From Pycnococcus provasolii (taxonomy: Eukaryota > Chlorophyta > Pseudoscourfieldiophyceae > Pseudoscourfieldiales > Pycnococcaceae): 64,000 nucleotides of DNA. The stretch spans positions 124,001-188,000 of the forward strand of contig OW568892.1 of assembly GCA_938743325.2 (NCBI GenBank), read 5' to 3'. The notes under the pieces are model-generated. The model was not told where the DNA came from, searched no databases, and worked only from the letters and a program-made list of their open reading frames with translations. This document shows positions 9,281 to 16,881 of the stretch, piece after piece. Numbering within the stretch: the stretch's first letter is position 1; every line of letters starts with the position of its first letter. A program made the position numbers and the translations under genes.

Positions 9281-10210
9281 TGTCACGCCCCACGAGGGCT
9301 GATCCTCAGCTCCTCTCTACTCTCCCCCCCATCACATCTGCAGCTGCTTTGTGTAGCACCGGTTGTTGTCGTCCATTCCTGCCGACGTTGCAGCTGGTGC
9401 TCCTGTTGTGCCTGCTAATTCCTGCGCGAGCTGGCCTCGGTTGAGTCTGCCTCCTGGGCTTCGTCTCCAGCCTTGTTGTGAACTGCTAGCCTGGTTGTCT
9501 GGGCTTGTCGGTGCTTGCATTCACCAGCGATTCACGCCAGCAGTCTGCTATTCACCTGACGACTAGCCACGCTTCGGTTGCCTCTCGTTGCACGCTGTGC
9601 AAGCTTGGCACTTTCTCAATTAACGCGCTCCTCACGCGCTGCTGTCTCCTGCAGCTGTCTTCCTGGGTTCCTGCCGTGTACGTAGCGTACCGGCTTAAAT
9701 CACCGCCGTCTGCTGCGGCTTTACCTGCTGCTGAGTGCCTTAACGCCTTCCTGTGTCTGCGTTCAGCTCCGTTGCGTGCGTTGAACCCTAGCTCAGTTCA
9801 ATCGCCAACGAATTCCTCTCTCCTCTGGCTGTACGGGTCAGCCCTCGTAGTTTTTACGTGTTCTTCGATTATTCTCGCTCCGTGCGCTCCTCAACGCCGA
9901 TTCAAGCAGCTGCGGTGTGACTGGCAACGTTGCAGCAACTTACCTTAACCTCTGTTGGGTTACACGTTCACTCGCTCTCACTTCTCTCACGGTATTCACG
10001 CCACGCGCGTAAAAACTCGCCCCGTATGAACCGGGCGAACCGGGGCAAGGGCCCTAAGGTAACCCCTGACCGTTCCTTTCTGACTTACCCCTCTCCAGCC
10101 TGGCGGCCCCTCGTTTGCGAGTGCCGCCTCCTCCCTCTCCTTCCTCACCTCCCTCCGCGCCGTAGCCGTGGCTGCGCTCGCTCGTCACGCGCCCGAGTAT
10201 GTGCCTGACA
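9281..10210 (-). mobile_element. Ty1/copia-type fossil: copy B with LTR-like ends and a gag start
   Basis: The block starts with the same TGTCACGCCCCACGAGGG and ends with the same GTGCCTGACA as copy A, two bases to its left. It is longer and includes on the minus strand a piece (ending at about 9520) matching the N-terminus of the gag-like frame of copy C, preceded by the shared leader/LTR region. The element is broken and lacks pol. High similarity among copies suggests a young family. Confidence 0.6.
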
Positions 10211-10578
10211 TGTAGATTTACTTTGACCATAAATATTTTGGAATTTTACATAAACTTTTTTGTACGGCGAGGTGGTGGTGCGCGCGTTGTCGCAGCGCGT
10301 GCGCGAGGTCTTCGGCACGTCGTGCACGCCGACGCTTAGCTTAAAATCACGTCTGGGTGGTCGGGAAGACGTCACGAAGCAAACCCCGAATCGGCAATTT
10401 TCGACCTTTTTTTGGTCGATCCAAACCCCTACTTCCTTTCTCAGACCGAACTCGTGGCTGTCGGACCTGGTAATCGAGAAATACGACTTGATGTACCACT
10501 ATCTTTGAGTTTTCAGAGCGTCCCCCACTACTCTATCCGGCTGGGCCAGGAAAGCACAGGCAACAGGAGCCTGGTGAT

Positions 10579-10634
10579 ACCTACTGTATGCGTGGTGGGA
10601 GCCCCCTCCCCTGGAGTGACCACCTACAGTAGGT
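10579..10634. repeat. Inverted repeat (hairpin) with 10-bp perfect arms
   Basis: ACCTACTGTA at 10579-10588 pairs perfectly with TACAGTAGGT at 10625-10634. An inner GTGGT/ACCAC pair extends the stem. The loop is G/C-rich. It stands about 30 bp from the 21-base C-run. It could be a small mobile-element remnant or a structured transcript; neither is shown. Confidence 0.5.
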
Positions 10635-10662
10635 GACCAGCAGGTGACCAGGTGCCCCCTGG

Positions 10663-10683
10663 CCCCCCCCCCCCCCCCCCCCC
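10663..10683 (+). repeat. Poly-C tract (21 C) followed by CA repeats
   Basis: An uninterrupted run of 21 C runs into a CACACA/CCCACACA microsatellite to about 10701. A matching long G-run lies at 18851-18876. Such runs can form i-motif or G-quadruplex structures and are hard to sequence accurately. Confidence 0.9.
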
Positions 10684-11097
10684 ACACACACACCCACACA
10701 CTCACCAGGCAATGCGAGGAGGGAATATTCGGGAATGGGCACCAAACACGCTGATCACGTACTCGAAGAAGGCCTAACGAATGCTCTCGAACTTCGAACG
10801 AGAAGGCCTCACGTGTCCCCGTTTGGGAGTGGGGACTTCCCCATTCATCACATGAGCTCCCCTGGCAGCCTGGGGGCCTTCCACCTGGCAGAATATGTAC
10901 CCGGTAATGTAAGTTCAGAGTGCTTGATTTGATTGATTGATTTGATCGGAGGCCTTCCCCTCCCCCCTTCCCCTTCCCCTTAAAAAACGGGGATCATTCT
11001 CAACTTCACCACAGCACGCGCAGCACAGCACAGTACATCACTCGCAATCCTGCACTCGCACTCGTCCCTCCCCTTCTCAATCACAATCACAATCACA

Positions 11098-12177
11098 ATG
11101 TCCTCCTTTGCTGACTCTGACTCCATGTTCCGCGTTCACTCGCCTGCTGAAGTTCTCAGCTTCTGGTTCTCGGACTCGTCTCTGAATAGTACTAACGATG
11201 TTGCCGAGTTTTCGACGTTAAGTGACGATGCGTACCTTTCGCGCATGGTCGCTTCCGTCTGGCCGGGACTGGGATTCAAGTATGAACTGAAACACGTTCC
11301 TGGTGGGGCCGCCGCCGCTGTGGAAACCTCGGAGTCGGAAACCTCGTACTTCGTCACCGAAGATGACGACGAACTTGACACGTCAGGCTTGTACATCTAC
11401 GACGAGTGCGAGCAGTTCTTGCCGGCTATGCAGGCGGCGGCGCGCATGAAGCTCGGATGGACCGAGGAAAACGACCACGCCATATTAGCGAGAATCATAC
11501 TCCTCGACCAGATGTTCAGCCTACTGCACCGAGGACGAGGAGAAGAGTACCCATTCCTCACGGAAAAACTTGTCGAACAGTGCGGAGACATGGCGCGATG
11601 TGAAGCGCGACGATTCATCGACGACGCAGAAACGAACGACACGCTGCCGCTCGCTCACCTCATGTTCCTCGTCTCGCCCATGATGAGGTCAGAGGATATC
11701 ACCGACCACAACGTCGCGTGCGAATTCGTCAAGAGGCACAGCAAGATCTACGAAGGCAAGGAAAACTTCAAACAGCTCGTCGCGTCGATGGAGGAACACC
11801 GAAACGTGCTCAAGCGATTCCGAAGGTTCCCGCACCGAAACGCAAAGTGCGCGCGCAAGTCCACGCCGGAGGAACGCGAGTGGCTCAACAACAAGCAGCT
11901 CAAACCGTCGTGGGCAGAAGAGTACAGGAACTACAAACTCCCCATGCAGCGAACGACGTCCGGATCGACTCTGCTCAACGACACCGTCGTCACCGCCGCC
12001 AAGCGTGTCTCGAAGCAGGACGCGGAACCTCCGGCGTCGCCGAAGACGCCAAAGACGCCAAAGACAAAGTCCAAAGTGACCAAGCCGACCGCGAAGAAAA
12101 CGGCGACGACAGTGGCGGCGGCGAAGACACCCACCACCAGCAAGACGGTCGCAAAGAAGCGCGCAGTCGCCAAATAA
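11098..12177 (+). CDS. DUF924 family protein with a basic histone H1-like tail
   Basis: The 359-aa protein starts at ATG 11098 after a (CAATCA)n leader. Its core matches the DUF924 family, an all-helical domain of unknown biochemical function found in bacteria and eukaryotes. The matching motifs are EVLSFWF near the N-terminus, an ARIILLDQMFSLLHRG block (family: LLDQ..R..FRG), HLMFLVSPMMRSED (family: PL.HSED), and the closing RFRRFPHRN with STPEEREWL (family: RFGRFPHRN..LGR.ST.EE..FL). Family members usually end about here. This protein adds about 70 residues rich in Lys, Ala, Pro and Thr with SPKTPKTPKTK and KPTAKK repeats, resembling a histone H1 C-terminal tail and perhaps binding nucleic acid. 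It is convergent with the oxygenase gene, with 180 bp between stops. Confidence 0.85.
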   Translation: MSSFADSDSMFRVHSPAEVLSFWFSDSSLNSTNDVAEFSTLSDDAYLSRMVASVWPGLGFKYELKHVPGGAAAAVETSESETSYFVTEDDDELDTSGLYIYDECEQFLPAMQAAARMKLGWTEENDHAILARIILLDQMFSLLHRGRGEEYPFLTEKLVEQCGDMARCEARRFIDDAETNDTLPLAHLMFLVSPMMRSEDITDHNVACEFVKRHSKIYEGKENFKQLVASMEEHRNVLKRFRRFPHRNAKCARKSTPEEREWLNNKQLKPSWAEEYRNYKLPMQRTTSGSTLLNDTVVTAAKRVSKQDAEPPASPKTPKTPKTKSKVTKPTAKKTATTVAAAKTPTTSKTVAKKRAVAK

Positions 12178-12357
12178 AGAGTTTGGAAATGAAAAGGAAT
12201 AATACCAGATGCGTGTACAGCACAGCTCGATACAGTACATAGACTAACTATATGACATTTTTTATTCTAAAAACAAGAGAGCGAACTGATTTATTTGTAA
12301 TCAAGGCTTGGGTCCACCTTTTATTGTACCAATCATATCATGTTGTTACATCTTCCT

Positions 12358-13236
12358 CTAGTGCATCCACAGCGTCAATGCCGCGCGCACGTATCCCGTA
12401 TCTTCCAGGGAGAGCACTTCGTGGTCAATTGCGCCAGACAAAAATACGACGGCGCATCCCGCGGATGGAATCACATCCTCGTATCCGTTCGCTGGTGAGG
12501 GACGGTAGAGCCGAAGAGCGCCGCCATCCTTTCCGTCGGGCGAAGCACTGCTGAGGTAAAGAACGATGGTGAGCCGCCGTCTCTGCGTCGTCAGAATTCC
12601 GTCATTTTCGTTGTTGTTGCTGTCGTCGTCGTCGTCGTCGTCCGCGCCGAGAGGAAGGGCATCCCTGTGCCTTGCATACCGTCCTGACGTTCGGTAAACC
12701 GCCAGCTGCACCTCGCGTCCGCCACGCAGCCTTGCTCCCGCATCTCTAGCAATGTCGTCGCCGAGACGGTGCAAAGCTTCGTACGCGCGCGCCAACGCCG
12801 GCCGATCTGTCAGCGGCGGTTTTTCTCTGTGCAGCCATGCGTGTACGTCCGTCCTGTACGGTGTCTCTTGCGAGTCGTCGGATGCGAGGGTGGGTGCAGT
12901 GAACGTGTCGTCGATTTCCAACACGTCATCGAGCGCCGCTTTTGCGATTAATGAAGAGACGGCGCCATCCACGACAAGGAATCCGTGCTCTAGGAGTGAG
13001 GTGGCGGCTGGTGACGAGGTTGATGCGCGGTCCATACGAATGACGCTCCTGCAAGCTAAGAGCGCACCACCTGCTTGTTCATCCAAGAGCAAGCAGAGTT
13101 CAGTCTCACTCATATCCTCGACGACTTCTTCGACGACATCTTCATCGTCCTCTTCGCCTTCAAATTCACCGAACGACGACGACGACGACGACGACGACGA
13201 GGCGCGAAGTTCGTGGGGGGAGATGGATGCGGCCAT
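12358..13236 (-). CDS. 2-oxoglutarate/Fe(II)-dependent oxygenase (prolyl 4-hydroxylase-like)
   Basis: I chose the ATG at 13236 (292 aa, MAASISPHEL). The frame is open upstream to 13383, but that part lies in spacer with telomere-like sequence. The C-terminal half is a double-stranded beta-helix dioxygenase: QLAVYRTSGRYARHRD gives the HxD iron ligands (His190, Asp192), RRLTIVLYLSS is the following strand, and AIDHEVL supplies the distal iron ligand His272. Arg284 of YVRAALTLW is placed to bind 2-oxoglutarate. The order and spacing match P4H-type enzymes, which hydroxylate prolines or other residues; the substrate is unknown. Asp/Ser/Glu-rich low-complexity stretches occur near the N-terminus and between HxD and the distal His. 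No signal peptide is evident. Confidence 0.82.
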   Translation of the reverse strand: MAASISPHELRASSSSSSSSSFGEFEGEEDDEDVVEEVVEDMSETELCLLLDEQAGGALLACRSVIRMDRASTSSPAATSLLEHGFLVVDGAVSSLIAKAALDDVLEIDDTFTAPTLASDDSQETPYRTDVHAWLHREKPPLTDRPALARAYEALHRLGDDIARDAGARLRGGREVQLAVYRTSGRYARHRDALPLGADDDDDDDSNNNENDGILTTQRRRLTIVLYLSSASPDGKDGGALRLYRPSPANGYEDVIPSAGCAVVFLSGAIDHEVLSLEDTGYVRAALTLWMH

Positions 13237-13321
13237 GGGGTAGGTTACGCCACGGTGGTTACAGTTTAAAGCATTCCCCGACTCCGCTGACCAACCCTGA
13301 GGAAGGAGGGGGGAAACGAAA

Positions 13322-13350
13322 TCTAGGGTTCGTATTAGGGTTTTAATTAG
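13322..13350. repeat. Short telomere-like sequence 5' of the oxygenase gene
   Basis: CTAGGGTTCGTATTAGGGTTTTAATTAGG contains two to three spaced TAGGGTT words about 90 bp upstream of the oxygenase start. It may act as a telo-box promoter element or be a relic of telomeric DNA. Confidence 0.5.
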
Positions 13351-13383
13351 GTCGGGCGAAGTGGTTGATGCTTGCATGCTCAC

Positions 13384-13975
13384 AGATGATCTTTCCCCAT
13401 GTTGTCCATGTCTGCCGAGCTAGGAAAACGACCCTTACTGTGTTAGGAACGTTTTGTAAAATTTTGGTGAGTGGACAACTTGGGGAAAACTGTGAAAACC
13501 GTGAAATTGATACATCATGAACTACATGTGTGTTTTGATGTGTGTGCTTGTCGCTCAACCTACGGGAACCTTTTGATTTGCCTCCATGAACAACCGAACT
13601 GTGACCATACATAAGACTCAGCAACTTTTCATGTTTCAGTCTCGATGGAGGCGGTACATCAACTTGGCGCGCTCCTTTTGTGGGCAAATGCACATGTGCT
13701 TGTGTGCCCACCTTGCACCTCACGTGGGTGTCGCGTAGGGGCGCGCGCGGGGCATGGGCGGTGGCATGGTGCGGTACTACTCCTATGCGACCGAACGAGC
13801 GCAAGATGTTGCGCATGCGCGACTGTACGCGCTGCGCATGCCACATGGCACGTGACCGAGCGCGCTGGGCAGCGCCATCTGAGGGAAATGGGGGCTGGCA
13901 GAGCTCTGGAATCCCTCCGGGGACCCATTTGCCAGGCACCCACATCGGCACGTTTGGTCGGGACGGAGATCATAT
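13384..13975. other. Spacer, no gene recognised
   Basis: The open frames here are short, mutually overlapping and show no domain. The left half is AT-richer; the right half (13660-13960) is GC-rich with alternating purine/pyrimidine words such as GCGCATGCGC. Nothing more specific is visible. Confidence 0.4.
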
Positions 13976-14036
13976 TTTAGGGTTTCCCTGTAACCCTAGA
14001 TAACCCTAGATAACCCTAGATAGCCCTAGATTTTTC
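13976..14036. repeat. Telomere-like (CCCTAGATAA)n tract
   Basis: AGGGTTTCCC is followed by four tandem units of a 10-bp TAACCCTAGA variant. It marks the left edge of the mosaic region that contains the Fanzor and topoisomerase II fragments. Confidence 0.8.
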
Positions 14037-14167
14037 GTTTCCCCCCCTCCTCCCTGAGGACGGCGAGCCTCATCGCCGGAACGGGTCTCCGCGCGCACGC
14101 GTTCGCAAGGCGCGGAGTGCAGCACTGCACAGCTGATGGCGCGACCACCCAACGAAGGGGCTTCGCG

Positions 14168-14400
14168 TCACTCTCGGATGTGTTTCAAAAAGATGTTTCG
14201 CGCGGCGTTCTCGTCGCGTCCGCACATGTAGTACGTACAAGACGGACACCTGAACGTCTCGCTCGCTCCGATCTTGTTGTGCAGGGCGCCGCAACTGAAG
14301 CGCCACAGGTCTTGGTCGTGTACTCCTCACCAACCACGCACACCTCTTTCCCTAACATCTGCGACCGCGCGACGAGCGCTTGGCGAAACGCGAAGTGCCG
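14168..14400 (-). pseudogene. Fanzor/TnpB-type nuclease, C-terminal fragment with OrfB zinc ribbon
   Basis: Reading minus from 14400, RHFAFRQALVARSQMLGKEV and VGEEYTTKTCG match the segment before and into the zinc ribbon of TnpB and its eukaryotic relative Fanzor (family: E.YTSKTC..CG). The second half is in a neighbouring frame: CGALHNK, ASETFRCPSC and GRDENAARNIFLKHIRE, then TGA at 14170-14168. CPSC is the second Cys pair, and RDENAARNI matches the conserved RD.NAARN motif carrying the last RuvC acidic residue. The change of frame lies between the two Cys pairs, near 14300. About 75 codons remain, versus several hundred in a full Fanzor. The fragment continues the topoisomerase II frame without a stop, so the two are physically fused. 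IS607-like or other Fanzor carriers are possible sources. Confidence 0.7.
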
Positions 14401-14775
14401 GTCGTCGTAGTTGCTCGAAGTGAGCAGGTGTCCGAAGATGAGCTCGGGAACGTACACGCCCTCCTCCTTGTGCATGTCGACGGGTATGCCCGATCCGTTG
14501 TTGTATACGCTGATGGTGTTCAGAGCGGTGTCAATGTCGACTGCGATGGTGTCCTGCTTGGCGTCGCGCACCTTGTTGTCAGCGGCGTTGACAAGAATCT
14601 CGTCGAATATCTTGTAGAGTCCAGGAACGTACGTGACGTTTTTGAGCACCATGCGTTCGCTGTCGTGCACCCACATGGTCGCCGTTGACTTTTCGATGGA
14701 GCCCACGTACGTGTCCGGTCGGAGTAGGATGTGCTCGAGCTGAGTTTTTTTCTGGTACCTCTCTTCGATGGACAT
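14401..14775 (-). pseudogene. TOP2: DNA topoisomerase II, N-terminal ATPase fragment
   Basis: From ATG 14775, 125 codons read cleanly: MSIEERYQKKTQLEHILLRP, then TYVPGLYKIFDEILVNAADN, NNGSGIPV and YVPELIFGHLLTSSNYDD. These match the start of the GHKL ATPase domain of eukaryotic topoisomerase II nearly residue for residue, including the Glu/Asn ATP-binding motif (FDEILVNAADN) and the NNG.GIP loop. The next conserved element, GGRNGYGAKL, is missing; the frame instead enters Fanzor-like sequence. The intact frame suggests recent capture of a host gene piece. The complete gene should be elsewhere in the genome. A few acidic residues upstream (to about 14810) may also belong to it. Confidence 0.85.
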
Positions 14776-14835
14776 GTCGTCTGAGGGTGTATCATCGTTG
14801 CAAGGCGCGCCCTCGGAGAACTGTGTATCATCGTA

Positions 14836-15108
14836 CCTGGGCCAACTATCGTGTACGAGGACAATACAGCTGCCATCACAATTCTGCGTGACATTGTCTA
14901 TAGTGGACGCACTAAACACATCGATGTGCGGCTACAAGATGTGCGCGATCAGGTGCGGCGTCTAGTGTTGGAGCTGCGATACATCGACACAAAAGATCAA
15001 TTGGCTGATCTTCTTACTAAGGGGCTATCGCGTGATGATTTCTGCAGGTTGCGTGACAGGACACTGTGCAGGGAGTTTGTACCCCGAGACCCTGCTCGGG
15101 AGGAGTGA
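14836..15108 (+). mobile_element. Ty1/copia fossil: C-terminal end of the RT-RNase H region
   Basis: The plus strand encodes PTIVYEDNTAAI, SGRTKHIDV and KDQLADLLTKGL in order, the hallmark C-terminal segment of copia-type RNase H. Only about 90 codons of pol remain, so the element is a broken fragment. It abuts the topoisomerase II piece, which points the opposite way. It is separate from copy C, whose gag-like frame is on the minus strand. Confidence 0.85.
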
Positions 15109-15149
15109 GCGAGGGCGTTTAGTTCTCGCAGGTTCTGTTTTGGGGTTTT

Positions 15150-15178
15150 GATGGATTAGGGTTTATAGGTTTAGGGTT
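15150..15178. repeat. Telomere-like GGATTAGGGTTTATAGGTTTAG
   Basis: Two to three TAGGGTTT-like words lie exactly between the two oppositely oriented copia pieces. A repair or insertion junction at telomere-like DNA would explain the position; that is inference. Confidence 0.55.
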
Positions 15179-16312
15179 GGCTGACATGCACCCCTGACTG
15201 ACTCAGCGCCAGCTTGAGAGCAGTGTACATAGTGATGTATTCTGGCCTGCTGCGGTGCTCTCGCCACCAATTCTCGGCCACGCTGTCTGAGACTAGGAAC
15301 GCATTGATGGTGTGGTTCAGCGTTTGAGGTGACTGCATCACGCTCGCGCGGTCACAGCGCTCGTTGAGCCGTTTGAGCTTCTGCTCACATTCTTGCGGTG
15401 TTTCGCCTCCGTGGAGTCCCACGTCCTTCGATTCCCGCTCCACTACGTCAGCGCCAGCGTTGTTGTCGTCCATTCCTGCCGACGTTGCAGCTGGTGCTCC
15501 TGTTGTGCCTGCTAATTCCTGTGCAAGCTGGCCTCGGTTGAGTCTGCCTCCTGGGCTTCGTCTCCAGCCTTGTTGTGAACTGCTAGCCTGGTTGTCTGGG
15601 CTTGTCGGTGCTTGCATTCACCAGCGATTCACGCCAGCAGTCTGCTATTCACCTGACGACTAGCCACGCTTCGGTTGCCTCTCGTTGCACGCTGTGCAAG
15701 CTTGGTACTTTCTCAATTAACGCGTTCCTCACGCGCTGCTGTCTCCTGCAGCTGTCTTCCAATTGATTGGGTTCCTGCCGTGTACGTAGAGTACCGGCTT
15801 AAATCACCGCCGTCTGCTGCGGCTTTACCTGCTGCTGAGTGCCTTAACTCCTTCCTGTGTCTGCGTTCAGCTCCGTTGCGTGCGTTGAACCCTAGCTCAG
15901 TTCAATCGCCAACGAATTCCTCTCTCCTCTGGCTGTACGGGTCAGCCCTCGTAGTTTTTACGTGTACTTCGATTCTTCTCGCTCCGTGCGCTCCTCAAAC
16001 CGATTTAAGCAGCTGCGGTGTGATTGACAACTTTGCAGCAACTTACCTTAACCTCTGTTGGGTTACACGTTCACTCACTCTCACTTCTCTCACGGTATTC
16101 ACGCCACGCGCGTAAAAACTCGCCCCGTATGAACGGGCGAACCGGGGCAAGGGCCCTAAGGGAACCCCCGACCTTTCCTTTCTGACTCACCCCTCTCCAG
16201 CCTGGCGGCCCCTCGTTTGCGAGTGCCGCCTCCTACCTCTCCTTCCTCACCTCCCTCCGCGCCGTAGCCGTGGCTGCGCTCGCTCGTCACGCGCCCACGT
16301 ATGTGCCTGACA
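15171..16312 (-). mobile_element. Ty1/copia-type fossil: copy C, LTR/leader plus gag-like frame
   Basis: The right part (about 15620-16312) repeats the LTR/leader of copy B, ending GTATGTGCCTGACA. On the minus strand from 15617 a gag-like frame of about 149 codons follows. It begins like the piece in copy B and then has a helical, Trp-Trp-containing stretch (NAFLVSDSVAENWWREH) reminiscent of retrotransposon gag. Pol is absent here. The element is broken. It is slightly more diverged from copies A and B than they are from each other. Confidence 0.6.
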
Positions 16313-16881
16313 ATGAGGCCCTTGGTCGGCCCAGAGGCGTCCTGTGGGCGAGCCACTAGATGGGCTCGTCCGATGAGTATCTTGTAATCGATCATTCTAC
16401 TCTTTGTCTACCTTTTCCGTAGTCAGAGGGGAGACCAAACTGATTCTCAGTGGTGGCCACTACCAGTGGTTATTACTACTTCATATATACTTCCAGCGTA
16501 ACTTCACTTAAGGCCTTTAAGGTCAAGTTCACGTCTGTAGAGAGTATAGGTTTCAGTCAAAACCAGAGCCGCCAGAGCCACCACCCCCGAGGAGTGCGAG
16601 CGCGTCGTCGAGGTCCATGATTGCTTACATGGGCCGCAATGAAAGCTGAAATTGAAGCGCTGGTACAATATTTCTTGACCAAACAAAAACTGTTAGGCCC
16701 GGGCCCTGGGCCCCGCGCTTAGGGTTACTAACTAGGGTTACCAACTAGGGTTACCAAAGTAGCCCCTACGGTAGCCCCTGGGATAAGTGAGCGTCGGCCG
16801 GGCCTCCACGCTGGCGCTTTTCCTTCCTTCAACTTCCTTGCCCATTTCGCCAATATCCATATATCTGTGTCACGAGCGGTC
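16313..16881. other. Spacer 5' of the amidohydrolase
   Basis: No gene is supported. On the minus strand a tiny frame near 16618-16553 begins MDLDDALALLGGGG and stops after 21 codons; I cannot assign it. A telomere-like block at 16722-16757 lies about 125-160 bp before the amidohydrolase start and may be part of its promoter. Confidence 0.4.
16722..16757. promoter_or_regulatory. Triple TAGGGTTACCAACT repeat (telo-box-like)
   Basis: Three copies of a TAGGGTTAC(T/C)AA word stand in tandem upstream of the amidohydrolase gene. AAACCCTA/TAGGGTT telo-boxes are promoter elements in plants. Here the same word also occurs in non-promoter spacers, so a regulatory role is only possible. Confidence 0.35.

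Larger units (their letters stand above)
10211..11097. other. Spacer between copia fossil and DUF924 gene
   Basis: No gene is supported. A GC-rich stretch at 10260-10345 reads for a short distance without a recognisable domain and may be a gene scrap. The rest holds a hairpin (10579-10634), a 21-base C-run (10663-10683) followed by CA repeats, GATT repeats near 10928, and a C/T-rich then CAC-rich leader directly before the next ATG. Confidence 0.5.

Noticed and set aside
16553-16618. Tiny minus-strand frame MDLDDALALLGGGG...
   Set aside because: It has only 21 codons before a stop, no homology I recognise and no convincing donor site; it could be an exon or chance.
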